Source: Saccharospirillum mangrovi (GTDB lineage Bacteria; Pseudomonadota; Gammaproteobacteria; Pseudomonadales; Natronospirillaceae). Taken from it: a stretch of 64,000 bases of DNA. Location: contig NZ_CP031415.1 of the NCBI RefSeq assembly GCF_003367315.1, positions 556,001 through 620,000 on the forward strand, written 5' to 3'. Under the pieces are notes generated by a model. That model saw nothing but the letters and a program-made list of their open reading frames with translations. It was not told the DNA's origin and made no database searches. Positions 46,580-55,848 of this stretch are shown here, piece by piece. The position numbers and the translations under genes were made by a program. How positions within the stretch are numbered: position 1 is the first letter of the stretch; each line of letters begins with the position of its first letter.

Positions 46580-47410
46580 ATGTCGGAAAATCAGCAATCC
46601 TCTCGTTCCAGTGGCCGGCTGCATGCCTTTGGTCCCAGTGACTGGCTGGTCTGGCTGAAAGCCGGGTTCCTGCCGTTGCAGGCCGGCGCGCCGCTGGCCT
46701 TTCCCTTTGCGCAGTTTGATCGCTGGCAGCAGCAGCGCGAGCAACAGCGGCCGGTGTCGGAAGAGGCGTTGGATGAAGAATGGCAACGCCAATATCAGGC
46801 GTTGCCGGAATCGGTTCGTGGCTTGCTCAGCTTTGAGCATTTTCGTGCTCAGGGCGGTTCCATCGAAGCCGATATCCGCGCTGCGGCGCGCCGTCGTCAG
46901 GGGGCCGACCAGCCACATTACGACACTGGCTGGCTGGGGCAGGCGCGGCTGTTGCGGCTGTTTCCGTCGTCGGTGTGCTACGCCGGCTGGCGTGATTTGG
47001 CGCAAGGCTTCAGCGGCGTTGCGGTGGCGTTGAGCAGTACCCACAAATCGCTCGCCAGCAGTCGTGAGCGGCCGTTGTTTCTGGGGCCGGTGCGTTACGG
47101 CGAGGCGCATCGGTTCAAAGTCAGCGCTGACAACCCTTTCCCGGCTTTACTTGAAGATCACCGCGCCCAGGCCGATAACCAGGAATGGCGCCTGTTGATG
47201 CCAGCCAAGACCGCCGCGCAGCATCAGGGCAAAGCGGTGTTGCCGTTGGGGCGCGATCTGGTGCGGGCCATTTATTGGTCGGTGGCGACGCCGGAGGACG
47301 TTGTTGAGGGCCTGCGTGCGCTTAAGCGCGATATGCGTTACCGCTCGGTGGAGTTCGGTTGTGTGACGCCCGATGCCCACCGTTGGCAACTGCAAATCGA
47401 CCCCGACTAG
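46580..47410 (+). CDS. Unknown protein, faint resemblance to DUF2971
   Basis: A 276-residue soluble protein. The start at 46580 (MSENQQSSRSSGRLHAFG) is the most likely, though the only purine stretch (AGGA) is about 15 bases upstream; the frame stays open 31 codons further. The middle VCYAGWRDLAQGFSGVAVAL followed by VRYGEAHRFK and EWRLLMPA recalls the WxxYAxxxxGxxxxF...VxY...EWR pattern of DUF2971 proteins. I cannot confirm membership. No signal peptide or membrane helix. It lies upstream of the REC-PilZ gene. Confidence 0.65.
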   Translation: MSENQQSSRSSGRLHAFGPSDWLVWLKAGFLPLQAGAPLAFPFAQFDRWQQQREQQRPVSEEALDEEWQRQYQALPESVRGLLSFEHFRAQGGSIEADIRAAARRRQGADQPHYDTGWLGQARLLRLFPSSVCYAGWRDLAQGFSGVAVALSSTHKSLASSRERPLFLGPVRYGEAHRFKVSADNPFPALLEDHRAQADNQEWRLLMPAKTAAQHQGKAVLPLGRDLVRAIYWSVATPEDVVEGLRALKRDMRYRSVEFGCVTPDAHRWQLQIDPD

Positions 47411-47496
47411 TGGTAGACGCTCTGGCCTTGAACTAGCCTGATCTCTATCATTCACTTTTTTTCGCGGGCTGTGCCGCTGTTTCAGGAAAGGACGGA

Positions 47497-48414
47497 ATGC
47501 TGCAGACACTACATTTTCTGGTGGCCGACGATGCCGGCTTTATTCGTGATCTGGTTAAGCGCGCCTTGCGCAGTCAGTTTACTCAGTGCCAGATCGACGA
47601 AGCCGTCAATGGCAGCAAAGCCCAGGCGCTCTTAAACAAGAAACGCTACGACCTGGTGCTGTGCGACTGGGAAATGCCGGAAATGTCGGGCCTGGAACTG
47701 TTGCAGTGGTTGCGTGATCGCGAGCAGTTGGAAGGCGAAGACAAAACGCCCTTCATTATGGTGACCAGCCGGGGCGATAAAGACCACGTTGTCAAAGCCG
47801 TTGAAGCGGGCGTCAACGATTACATCGGTAAACCATTCAGCAACGAACAACTGTTGCGCAAGATCTTCAAGGCGTTGTCGGTTACGCATCGCGATTTGAT
47901 TCGCGCCATTCTCAAAGGCCGGTCGGTCATGGCGCAGTCGCGCAGCGACAACGACTCAGCCAGCCTGCTGACCGGTGCCAATAAGCCGGCCAGCGATGAG
48001 TCGGCCGCGAGTCTGCTTACCGCCGGTTCACCCAGTGGCAAGCTGGTGGCGGAAAACGCCATCAAGCCGCCGACGCCTCAAAACCGCAAAAAGCTGACGT
48101 TGCAGGTGTCGCTGCGTTCCAGTACCGCCAGTTGGACGGGCGTGGTGCGCGACATCAACCTGACTGAAATCGCCGTGCAGATCGCCTTTGATGACACCTT
48201 ACCGCCGGTGCTGCACGAGCAGGTGGTGGTGGATGTGCAAGCGCCGGATCAGGAAGGGGTAGTGGCGCGCGTCAACGGCTTTGTAATGTCGCTGGCGCTG
48301 CAGGAAGCCACTCAGGATTGCCGGCGCGCACGCGTCGGCGTGAAGTTCGTCGATGACGATGAAGATAAGATGGCGGTGTTAAGCCGTCTTGTCGGCGCGT
48401 TCCGCAACCGCTAA
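47497..48414 (+). CDS. Response regulator with receiver and PilZ-like domains
   Basis: A 305-residue cytoplasmic protein. The receiver domain (about 4-128) has acidic residues at 11-12, phospho-acceptor Asp57 in LVLCDWEMP and Lys112 in IGKPF. A disordered linker (about 145-195) contains the repeated phrase SASLLTGA/AASLLTAG. The C-terminal domain (about 198-300) looks like PilZ, but its c-di-GMP motifs are degraded: NRKKLT replaces RxxxR and DINLTE replaces DxSxxG. GGAAAGGA precedes the ATG. Its 3' end overlaps convergent phoR by 36 bases. Confidence 0.85.
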   Translation: MLQTLHFLVADDAGFIRDLVKRALRSQFTQCQIDEAVNGSKAQALLNKKRYDLVLCDWEMPEMSGLELLQWLRDREQLEGEDKTPFIMVTSRGDKDHVVKAVEAGVNDYIGKPFSNEQLLRKIFKALSVTHRDLIRAILKGRSVMAQSRSDNDSASLLTGANKPASDESAASLLTAGSPSGKLVAENAIKPPTPQNRKKLTLQVSLRSSTASWTGVVRDINLTEIAVQIAFDDTLPPVLHEQVVVDVQAPDQEGVVARVNGFVMSLALQEATQDCRRARVGVKFVDDDEDKMAVLSRLVGAFRNR

Positions 48415-49698
48415 CACGCGCTCGGCCGGGAAGCAGCAGGTAAACACCGAACCCCGGCCCGGCACACTGGCGATGTCCAGTCGGGCTTGGTGGTGTTGCA
48501 GGATGTGTTTAACGATGGCGAGGCCCAGACCGGTGCCGCCACGCGCACTGGAACGGCCCGGATCGACGCGGTAGAACCGCTCGGTCAGCCGCGGAATGTG
48601 GCGCGGGTCAATGCCGATACCTTCGTCATGAATCGAGATAAAACCGCCCGCCGCTGACGCATTCCACTTCAACTGAATCTCGCTGCCATCCGGGCTGTAA
48701 TTCACCGCGTTGTAGACCAGATTGCTGATCGCCGAATGCAGCTCCGAAGCATCGCCTTGCAAGGCGGCGTCGCTGTCCAGTTGCACGCTGATGCGATGGC
48801 CGCGATCACTCGACAGCTCGCGCGCATCGGCGGCGATTTTCTCCAGCAAGTCCCCAACCTCAACCCGCTGGCGCACCGAGTGTTGCACTTCGGCGTCCAG
48901 TCGAGTCAGTACCAGCAGGTCGTTGACCAGATTGTCCATGCGCTGGGTCTGGGCTTCCATGTTGATCAGACCCTTGCTCAGTGCCGGCGGCAGATCGCCA
49001 CCGAAGGTCAGGATCGATTCCAGATAGCCCTTCAACACGGTCAGCGGTGTTTTCAATTCGTGGCTGGCGTTGGCGACGAAGTCCTGGCGCATCTGTTCCA
49101 GTTGCTTGATGCGGGTGGTGTCGCGGATCAGTAGCAGGCGCTCGCCTTTACCGTAGATGGTCATCGAAACATCGATGTAGCGATCCGGAAACGCCGGGTT
49201 TTCTAACTGCACCGTTTCGCTCATTTCGCCAGCGTTGTAGAAGCGGATAAAGGCCGGGTCGCGCAGTAAGTTGGTCAGCAACTGGCCCTGGTCCAGCGGC
49301 TTCAAACTGAGCAGCTTTTCCGCCGCCGGGTTCCACCATTCCAGCGCGCCCTGGCGATCCAGTTGGATCACGCCGTCGCGCAGCGCTTGGGTAGAAGTCT
49401 GAATGCGCGAGATGACGGTCTGGTAATGCCGCACTTGCTGGCGATGATCGCGCTGCACGCTGTAGAAATGGTCGAACACCATGCCCCACAGGCCGCCAGC
49501 ATCGGGCGGTTCAGAACGGGCACCATTGCGCAGCCATTTGATCAGACGGCCCTGTTGAAACAGCTGCCAACCCAGCGTGAGCAGGGTGGCCGCGAGCAGG
49601 GCTTGGAGGGGATAGCCGATCAGAAAGCCGGCCGTGAATACGGCGGCGAAGAAGATCAGCAGGTTGCGGTAGTAAGGCCGACGAATGTCTCGGATCAT
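48379..49698 (-). CDS. phoR: Phosphate regulon sensor kinase
   Basis: A 439-residue histidine kinase that phosphorylates PhoB when phosphate is scarce. Two N-terminal hydrophobic stretches (about 12-45) form the membrane anchor, a PAS domain covers about 95-195, and HisKA has His213 in [19 protein letters not shown]. HATPase boxes [13 protein letters not shown] and [10 protein letters not shown] follow. It overlaps phoB by 4 bases (ATGA). On the 3' side the coding region runs 36 bases into the opposing REC-PilZ gene. Confidence 0.95.
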   Translation of the reverse strand: MIRDIRRPYYRNLLIFFAAVFTAGFLIGYPLQALLAATLLTLGWQLFQQGRLIKWLRNGARSEPPDAGGLWGMVFDHFYSVQRDHRQQVRHYQTVISRIQTSTQALRDGVIQLDRQGALEWWNPAAEKLLSLKPLDQGQLLTNLLRDPAFIRFYNAGEMSETVQLENPAFPDRYIDVSMTIYGKGERLLLIRDTTRIKQLEQMRQDFVANASHELKTPLTVLKGYLESILTFGGDLPPALSKGLINMEAQTQRMDNLVNDLLVLTRLDAEVQHSVRQRVEVGDLLEKIAADARELSSDRGHRISVQLDSDAALQGDASELHSAISNLVYNAVNYSPDGSEIQLKWNASAAGGFISIHDEGIGIDPRHIPRLTERFYRVDPGRSSARGGTGLGLAIVKHILQHHQARLDIASVPGRGSVFTCCFPAERVLAVAERADKTA

Positions 49699-50402
49699 GA
49701 AGCCGATTGTGCCGAAACTTTGGTGGAGAAGCGATATCCAGTGCCTCTCACCGTCTGTACCAAGGCTTCGTGCGGAGTACCCAGAGCTTTACGCAACCGG
49801 CGGATGTGAACATCCACGGTGCGCTCGTCGACATAGACGTTGCCGCCCCAAACCTGATCAAGCAGTTGCGAGCGCGTATAGGCGCGTTCGGGGTGGCTCA
49901 TAAAGAATTGCAGCAGGCGGAATTCGGTCGGGCCCATGCTCAGTTCGCTGTGCTGGTCGTAAACACGGTGGCTGGCCGGGTCGAGCGTTAATCCCTGAAT
50001 TTCGATTGGTTCGTCCACACCGGCCGGGGTGGCACGGCGCAACACGGCTTTCAGCCGGGCAACCAGTTCGCGCGGTGAAAACGGTTTGGTGATGTAATCG
50101 TCCGCGCCGGCTTCCAGCCCCGTGATCTTGTGGTCTTCTTCGCCTTTAGCGGTAAGCATGATGATGGGGATTTCGGCGGTCAGCGGATCGCGCTTGAGGC
50201 GACGCGCCAATTCGATGCCACTGACTTGCGGCATCATCCAGTCGAGCAAGATTAAATCCGGTTTTTGATCGACGACCAAGGCATGGGCTTCAGTGGCGTC
50301 GGCGGCTTCCAAAGTGCGGTAACCAGCCATCTCCAATGCGGCGGCAATGACTTCACGAATGGCGGATTCGTCGTCGACGATCAAAATGCTGCGAGCGTTC
50401 AT
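49695..50402 (-). CDS. phoB: Phosphate regulon response regulator
   Basis: A 235-residue OmpR-family regulator that binds Pho boxes. Receiver domain about 3-120 with Asp10, Asp54 and Lys105; winged-helix domain about 130-228 with the recognition segment [17 protein letters not shown]. It is first in phoBR and has its own Pho box, so it should be autoactivated. The targets visible in this window are pstSCAB-phoU, phoBR itself and perhaps DUF47-pit. Confidence 0.96.
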   Translation of the reverse strand: MNARSILIVDDESAIREVIAAALEMAGYRTLEAADATEAHALVVDQKPDLILLDWMMPQVSGIELARRLKRDPLTAEIPIIMLTAKGEEDHKITGLEAGADDYITKPFSPRELVARLKAVLRRATPAGVDEPIEIQGLTLDPASHRVYDQHSELSMGPTEFRLLQFFMSHPERAYTRSQLLDQVWGGNVYVDERTVDVHIRRLRKALGTPHEALVQTVRGTGYRFSTKVSAQSAS

Positions 50403-50431
50403 GCGTAACCCCGGCTATCACGTTCGTGACC

Positions 50432-50465
50432 ATTAAACGCAGCTTAGATGACAGCAGTGTTACAG
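50432..50465 (-). promoter_or_regulatory. Pho box and -10 of phoBR
   Basis: On the minus strand CTGTAAC-ACTG-CTGTCAT (50465-50448) is a Pho box, and TTTAAT (50437-50432) lies 10 bp downstream as a -10 with five of six matches. No separate -35 is needed at such promoters. Confidence 0.82.
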
Positions 50466-50503
50466 CTTTCATCTGTTTGTCAAAAAACTGCAATCCACCG
50501 GAG

Positions 50504-51370
50504 TTAAAGAGCTGCGGTGCCTAAATCGACCACCACACCGACGAACAGCGCCATGCCCGCCCAGTGGTTGTTCAAAAAGGCGCGGAAGCAGGCGTCGCGC
50601 TCGCGGCCACGAATCAGCCATTGCTGATAAACAAAGCAGCCGGCAGCAACGGCCAGACCGAGTGCCCAATACAACCCCAGTTCGGCGTGCAAACCGAGCA
50701 GCAGCCAGGCGACCCAGGTCATCAGTTGCAGCAGGCCGACCATCAGCCGGTCGGCATCGCCAAACAGAATGGCGGTGGATTTGATGCCGATTTTCAGGTC
50801 GTCGTCGCGATCGACCATGGCGTACAGGGTGTCGTAATGCACCGTCCACAAAATGTTGGCGGTGTACAGCAGCCAGGTGGCGGTGGTGAAGGGCGTGTCG
50901 ACGGCGGTGTAGGCCATCGGAATTGCCCAGGAAAACGCCGCGCCGAGGAACAACTGCGGCAGGTAAGTGTGGCGCTTCATAAACGGATACAACGCCGCCA
51001 GAAACAGCCCGACGAACGACATCAGCACCGTGGTCCGGTTGGTCAGCAATACCAGCGCAAAGGCGCTCAACGACAGCACCGCAAACAGCGTCAGCGCCGC
51101 TTTTTCGCTGACTAAACCTTGGGCCAGTGGCCGGCTGGCGGTGCGTTTGACGTGGCCGTCGAAATGGCGGTCGGCATAATCGTTAATCACGCAACCGGCG
51201 CTGCGCATGGCGATGGTGCCAAGAATGAAGATCAGCACCAGATGGATCGGAGGCAGGCCGCCGGCGGCGAGCCAGAGCGCGGTCAGCGTCGGCCAGAGCA
51301 GTAAATAGATGCCAATCGGGCGATCCAGTCGCGTGAGTTTCAGATAGTGAGGCCAGGCAGCAAGCGTCAT
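50504..51370 (-). CDS. ubiA: 4-hydroxybenzoate polyprenyltransferase
   Basis: It attaches the polyprenyl tail to 4-hydroxybenzoate in ubiquinone synthesis. A 288-residue membrane protein with about eight to nine helices. The two Asp-rich motifs that bind Mg-diphosphate are NDYADRHFD (about 62-70) and DRDDDLKIG (about 187-195). The usual N-terminal [22 protein letters not shown] is present. ubiC, often adjacent, is not found upstream in this window. Confidence 0.94.
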   Translation of the reverse strand: MTLAAWPHYLKLTRLDRPIGIYLLLWPTLTALWLAAGGLPPIHLVLIFILGTIAMRSAGCVINDYADRHFDGHVKRTASRPLAQGLVSEKAALTLFAVLSLSAFALVLLTNRTTVLMSFVGLFLAALYPFMKRHTYLPQLFLGAAFSWAIPMAYTAVDTPFTTATWLLYTANILWTVHYDTLYAMVDRDDDLKIGIKSTAILFGDADRLMVGLLQLMTWVAWLLLGLHAELGLYWALGLAVAAGCFVYQQWLIRGRERDACFRAFLNNHWAGMALFVGVVVDLGTAAL

Positions 51371-51562
51371 AACAGGTCCGTATCAAGCCGGGTTGAGTGG
51401 CCCGTTTCCCGCCGGGCCGGTTGACGGCGGCCAGTGTATCCACGGGGTCGGTGTTTTGCCAGCAAGCCACGCCCGCCTTGCTTTTGCGGTCGGCTGTCAG
51501 TAGTTTTTGCGTCCAGCGCGCCCGCCGGGATTCGGCCGGGCACGAGATCAGCGAGGCGATTC

Positions 51563-51730
51563 ATGAAGAAATGGCAATGTATAGTCTGCGGTTTTATCTA
51601 TGATGAAGCCGAAGGTTTGCCCGACGAAGGCATTGCACCCGGCACACCCTGGGAAGATGTCCCCGACGACTGGAGTTGCCCCGATTGCGGCGCCACCAAA
51701 GACGATTTCGAGATGATTGAACTGGGATGA
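51563..51730 (+). CDS. Rubredoxin
   Basis: A 55-residue iron protein with one Fe(Cys)4 centre: CIVCG at about 6-10 and CPDCG at about 39-43. The fold signature [25 protein letters not shown] lies between. The ATG has GAGG 6 bases upstream. It overlaps the reductase gene by 4 bases (ATGA), so electrons should flow from NAD(P)H through the reductase to rubredoxin and on to an unknown acceptor; no alkane hydroxylase gene is nearby. Confidence 0.96.
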   Translation: MKKWQCIVCGFIYDEAEGLPDEGIAPGTPWEDVPDDWSCPDCGATKDDFEMIELG

Positions 51731-52890
51731 GTGCCACCACCGAACGCGCACCCCTGGTCATCGTCGGTTCCGGCCTGGCGGCATACAGTCTGGCCCGCGA
51801 GTGGCGCAAACTCGACAGCGACACACCGCTGGTAATCATCACCTCAGACGATGGCGCCGGCTACTACAAGCCGAATCTGTCCAACGCCCTGAGTAAACAG
51901 CAGACCGCGGACGACCTGATCCAAACGACGGCCGCTCAGGCCGCCGAACAATACCAAGCCCAGATTCTCACCCACACCGACGTTGTCGCCATCGACACCG
52001 TGACTCGCAATCTGCACCTGAGCCAAGGCCAGCCATTGAGTTGGGGGCGGCTGGTGCTGGCCGTGGGCGCTGAGCCGATGCATCCGCCGCTCGAAGGCGA
52101 CGCCGTCGATCAGGTGCACAGCATCAACGACCGCGCCGATTTCGCGGCGTTCCAAACGGCGCTGGCGGGCAAGCGGCGCGTCACCATCATGGGTGCGGGC
52201 TTGATCGGCTGCGAATTCGCTAACGATCTGGCCGGTGCCGGTTATGACGTTGAAGTTGCCGCGCCCAGTGAAAGTTTGTTGACCGGACTGGTGCCGCCGG
52301 CCATCGGCCAGGCGTTGCAAACCGAGCTGGAAGCACAGGGCATACGCTTCCATTTAGGGCCGTTGGCCAGCCGGGTTGACCATGAAGCGGACGGCAGTCT
52401 GAAAGTCAGTCTGACCAATGGCCGCAGCCTGCACGCCGACGTGGTGTTGTCGGCCGTGGGCCTGACGCCGCGCGTTCGACTGGCGCGCCAGGCCGGCCTG
52501 GCGGTGCACAAGGGCATCATGGTGGACCGAACTTTACAAAGCAGTCAGGCCGACATCTATGCGCTGGGCGACTGCGCCGAGGTCGAAGGCCTGAGTCTGA
52601 TGTACATCCTGCCGTTGACCAACGCAGCCCGTGCTTTGGCGAAAACTCTGGCCGGAGAGCCGACCGAAGTGAACTGGCCGGCGATGCCAGTCACGGTGAA
52701 AACGCCGGCCTGTCCGGTCGTCGCCTACCCGCCAAAGGGCGATGGGGAATGGAAAATCGAGGGCAGTGGCGCTAATCTAGCGGCCGTGTGTCGTCATGAC
52801 GAAACCGTCTTGGGTTTTGCGTTGTGTGGTGACCGTATCAAAGAACGTAATACCTGGTTGAAGGCGGTGCCGCCGCTGTTGGCAACCTAA
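51727..52890 (+). CDS. Rubredoxin reductase (FAD-dependent NAD(P)H oxidoreductase)
   Basis: A 387-residue flavoprotein that reduces rubredoxin. The FAD-binding motif [14 protein letters not shown] is near the N-terminus (about 12-25), the NAD(P)H-binding motif [18 protein letters not shown] at about 156-173, and the second FAD motif [10 protein letters not shown] at about 278-287. The size and operon with rubredoxin match the RubB/AlkT-like group of Pseudomonas and Acinetobacter. Roles in alkane oxidation or oxidative stress are both known; this context does not decide. Confidence 0.93.
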   Translation: MSATTERAPLVIVGSGLAAYSLAREWRKLDSDTPLVIITSDDGAGYYKPNLSNALSKQQTADDLIQTTAAQAAEQYQAQILTHTDVVAIDTVTRNLHLSQGQPLSWGRLVLAVGAEPMHPPLEGDAVDQVHSINDRADFAAFQTALAGKRRVTIMGAGLIGCEFANDLAGAGYDVEVAAPSESLLTGLVPPAIGQALQTELEAQGIRFHLGPLASRVDHEADGSLKVSLTNGRSLHADVVLSAVGLTPRVRLARQAGLAVHKGIMVDRTLQSSQADIYALGDCAEVEGLSLMYILPLTNAARALAKTLAGEPTEVNWPAMPVTVKTPACPVVAYPPKGDGEWKIEGSGANLAAVCRHDETVLGFALCGDRIKERNTWLKAVPPLLAT

Positions 52891-52951
52891 AAACCGTCAC
52901 GTATGCTGCAACCCGCATCGTGTACCACGATAAAAACAGAAGGAAAGACTT

Positions 52952-53224
52952 ATGCGTAAACCTGAACTGGCTGCTGCGATCGCCGAGAAAGCTGACATCT
53001 CCAAAGAGAAAGCCAACGACGTTTTGAACGCCATGTTGGATCAGATCACCAACACCGTTGCCAAGAAAGAATCCGTTACCCTGGTTGGTTTCGGCACTTT
53101 TGAAGCTCGTGCCCGCGCTGCCCGTACCGGCAAAAACCCCCAGACCGGCCAGACCATTCAGATCCCCGCCAGCAACACCGTTGCATTCAAACCTGGCAAG
53201 GCTCTGAAAGACGCCGTTAACTGA
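52952..53224 (+). CDS. hupB: DNA-binding protein HU
   Basis: A 90-residue nucleoid protein of the HU/IHF family. The start MRKPELAAAIAEKADISKEK and the DNA-binding arm signature GFGTFEARARAARTGKNPQTG (about 46-66) are typical of HU-beta. AAGGAAAG lies before the ATG. It is followed by two hairpins including a terminator. It is not next to lon here, unlike in E. coli. Confidence 0.94.
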   Translation: MRKPELAAAIAEKADISKEKANDVLNAMLDQITNTVAKKESVTLVGFGTFEARARAARTGKNPQTGQTIQIPASNTVAFKPGKALKDAVN

Positions 53225-53235
53225 GTTTGAAGTAC

Positions 53236-53287
53236 ACCGATGCGATCATCGCATCGGTTGGAGACGGGGCCGTGTTGGCCCCGTTTT
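53236..53287 (+). terminator. Hairpin plus intrinsic terminator after hupB
   Basis: First a perfect 10-bp hairpin ACCGATGCGA/TCGCATCGGT with loop TCA (53236-53258). Then an 8-bp stem ACGGGGCC/GGCCCCGT ending in TTTTC (53264-53287). Confidence 0.88.
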
Positions 53288-53307
53288 CGTTTCTGTCGAT
53301 TCATTCC

Positions 53308-53793
53308 CTACACATAGCCCAACGGCAAATCCGTCTTATCCACCACCCGTCGTAATACGAAACTGGAATGCACCCCGGTGACACCGGGAATGCGGGTGAT
53401 GCGGTTCAGCAATAACTCCTGAAAACGATCCATATCCGGCACCACGGCCTTGAGCATGTAATCGGCATCGTGGCCGGTGATCAGATAACACTCCTGAATT
53501 TCCGGGCAGGCTTCGACCTGACGCTGGAATTCGGCAAAGCGTTCGGGAATGTGCCGGTCCATGCTGATCAGAATAATGGCGGTGAGCGACAAACCCAGCG
53601 CCTTGCGATCCAGCAGGGTGACGCGTTTCAGAATGATGCCCGCTTCTTCCAATGCCCGAACCCGGCGCAAACAGGGCGACGGTGACAACCCAACCCGTTC
53701 GGCCAGTTCCTGGTTGGTGAGGCCGCCATCGGCTTGCAGGCACTCCAGGATATGGCGGTCGAATTTATCGATCTTGACCAACTTTTCGTTCAT
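53308..53793 (-). CDS. Lrp/AsnC family transcription regulator
   Basis: A 161-residue regulator. The ATG at 53793 follows AGGA and gives MNEKLVKIDKFDRHILECLQ; a longer frame upstream reaches into the intergenic region. The helix-turn-helix (NQELAERVGLSPSPCLRRVRALEEAG, with the conserved SPxPCLxRV) is at about 30-55, and the RAM ligand-binding domain follows (EIQECYLITGHDADYMLKAVVPD). It is divergent from leuA, so it may answer to leucine or another amino acid and act on leuA. Confidence 0.9.
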   Translation of the reverse strand: MNEKLVKIDKFDRHILECLQADGGLTNQELAERVGLSPSPCLRRVRALEEAGIILKRVTLLDRKALGLSLTAIILISMDRHIPERFAEFQRQVEACPEIQECYLITGHDADYMLKAVVPDMDRFQELLLNRITRIPGVTGVHSSFVLRRVVDKTDLPLGYV

Positions 53794-54084
53794 GTCGATA
53801 TATCCTGTCTTTAATGTGAATTTATCAGCCATATTATTGCCGAAACGACGTGATAGACAGCAAATTCGCAAACACCTTGCGCAACAGCCGGCCTATACTG
53901 GTCACCGTTGCTCAATCGACCCGGCGTTTACCCACCCAGGTCGAGCCCCGGTCAGGCTCACAAGGCAAGACCTCGCAGCCGGTCACACCCAGACCACTGC
54001 CGAGCCGGCCGGTTCCGACGGATCGTTGCGAACCGGTCAACCAACGTTGAAATTTTGGACCGGCTTAACCGACAGGACCGCATC
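53794..54084 (+). promoter_or_regulatory. lrp-leuA divergent region with a long leuA leader
   Basis: This 291-bp gap separates the divergent regulator and leuA. A -10-like TATACT lies at 53894-53899, which would give a leader of about 180 bases. Near its end, CCGGTTC/GAACCGG (54009-54015 with 54030-54036, extendable by G-C and G-T pairs) forms a hairpin. No leucine-rich leader peptide is seen, and no T tract follows. Confidence 0.45.
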
Positions 54085-55782
54085 ATGAGCTTTGACCATC
54101 GCAAATACCGTCCCTTCGCCCCCATCCGCAAAACCGACCGCCGTTGGCCCGACCGGGTTATCGAGCAGGCGCCGCTGTGGTGTGCGGTCGATCTACGCGA
54201 CGGCAACCAGGCGCTGGTCAAGCCGATGAACATCACCCAGAAGCAGCAGATGTTCGATCTGCTGGTGGACCTGGGCTACAAGCAAATCGAAATCGGTTTC
54301 CCCTCGGCCAGCCAGCCGGATTTCGATTTCTGCCGCAAACTCATTGAAGAAGACCGCGTCCCGGACGACGTCACCATTCAGGTGTTGACGCAGGCGCGGC
54401 CGGAATTGATTGCCCGCACATACGAAGCGCTGAAAGGCGTGCCGCGGGCCATCGTGCACGTCTACAACTCGACCTCGACCGTGCAGCGCGAGCAAGTGTT
54501 CGAGCTGGATCGCGATGGTATTAAAGCCATCGCCGTCGAAGGCGCCAAGGAAGTGCAGCGCTGGGCCAAACAGTTCCCGGACACCGACTGGACCTTCCAG
54601 TATTCGCCGGAAAGTTTCACCGGCACCGAGCTGGATTACGCCGTCGAAGTGATCGACGCCGTGACCGACGTGTGGCGCCCGCAGGACGGCCAGAAGATGA
54701 TCATCAACTTGCCAGCCACGGTGGAAATGGCGACGCCGAACATCTTCGCCGACCAGATTGAATGGGTGTGCGACCACATGCAGCAGCGCGAGCACATCAT
54801 CGTCAGCCTGCACACGCACAACGACCGGGGCTGTGGCATTGCCGCCGCCGAACTCGGCCTGATGGCCGGTGCCGACCGCATCGAAGGCACGCTGCTCGGC
54901 AACGGCGAACGCACCGGCAACATGGATTTGGTGACCATGGCGATGAACCTTTACTCGCAAGGCATCGATCCGAAAGTCGATTTGTCTGACATGGCGCGCA
55001 TCATCCGCACCGTCGAATACTGCACCGAAATCGACACTCACCCGCGTCATCCTTATGCCGGTGAGCTGGTGTTCACCGCCTTCTCCGGCAGCCACCAGGA
55101 CGCCATTCGCAAGTGCCTGCACAAGCGCAGCGAAGGCGATGTCTGGAATGTGGCTTACTTGCCGATCGACCCGTCCGATCTGGGCCGTCGTTACGAAGAA
55201 GTGGTGCGCATCAACAGCCAGTCTGGCAAGGGCGGCGTGGCGCATGTGTTGGAGCGCGACTACGGCATTTCACTGCCGCGCTGGTTGCAGATCGACTTCG
55301 CCAAAGTCGTGCAGCGTGAAGCCGAAGTCAGTGGCGACGAAGTGGATTCGCACAGCGTGCATCGTTTGTTTGAATCGCAATACCTGGCGATTCCAGACGG
55401 CTGGCGCCTGCACACCTACGATCTGCATCGCAGCGATGCCGGCGTTGAGGCACAGGTGAATTTCGGCGACGCCGAATCACCGACTCTGTTGCAAGGCTAC
55501 GGCCAAGGCGCGCTGGAAGCCCTGGCCGCAGCGTTGGAAAAACAGTTCAACCTGACGCTGAAAGTCGATGCCTACGACGAGTTCGCACTCAGCGAAGGCA
55601 CCAACGCCAACGCCCTGTGCTGTCTGAAAGTGCTGGTCAACAACACGCCGGTTACCGCAGCGGCCTTGGCCGAAGATACGTCGACCACAGCGTTGCAATC
55701 GTTGCTCACTGCGGTCGGTCGTTACCAGCGCGCCAGCAAAGCCGATGTCGAAGCGGCCGGAGCCGAAGCCCCCGCCTTGTAA
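54085..55782 (+). CDS. leuA: 2-isopropylmalate synthase (type 2)
   Basis: It condenses 2-oxoisovalerate with acetyl-CoA, the first step of leucine synthesis. The ATG at 54085 with AGGA 8 bases upstream gives MSFDHRKYRPFAPI. The TIM barrel has LRDGNQAL (about 38-45) with the metal-binding Asp, and LHTHNDRGCGIAAAELGLM (about 242-260) with the metal-binding His residues. The regulatory leucine-binding domain covers about 430-560. At 565 residues it is the longer LeuA form. leuBCD are not adjacent. Confidence 0.95.
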   Translation: MSFDHRKYRPFAPIRKTDRRWPDRVIEQAPLWCAVDLRDGNQALVKPMNITQKQQMFDLLVDLGYKQIEIGFPSASQPDFDFCRKLIEEDRVPDDVTIQVLTQARPELIARTYEALKGVPRAIVHVYNSTSTVQREQVFELDRDGIKAIAVEGAKEVQRWAKQFPDTDWTFQYSPESFTGTELDYAVEVIDAVTDVWRPQDGQKMIINLPATVEMATPNIFADQIEWVCDHMQQREHIIVSLHTHNDRGCGIAAAELGLMAGADRIEGTLLGNGERTGNMDLVTMAMNLYSQGIDPKVDLSDMARIIRTVEYCTEIDTHPRHPYAGELVFTAFSGSHQDAIRKCLHKRSEGDVWNVAYLPIDPSDLGRRYEEVVRINSQSGKGGVAHVLERDYGISLPRWLQIDFAKVVQREAEVSGDEVDSHSVHRLFESQYLAIPDGWRLHTYDLHRSDAGVEAQVNFGDAESPTLLQGYGQGALEALAAALEKQFNLTLKVDAYDEFALSEGTNANALCCLKVLVNNTPVTAAALAEDTSTTALQSLLTAVGRYQRASKADVEAAGAEAPAL

Positions 55783-55848
55783 TTGGTTCTTTGATGGACA
55801 AAGCTGTTCGACACGGAAGTTGAACAGCGCAATGCTCAGGGCCGCCCC

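Noticed and set aside
53850..54084. An open frame before leuA that would lengthen the enzyme by about 59 residues or encode a leader peptide.
   Set aside because: The extra part is Arg/Pro-rich without homology to LeuA, the ATG at 54085 has a good ribosome-binding site, and there is no leucine cluster.
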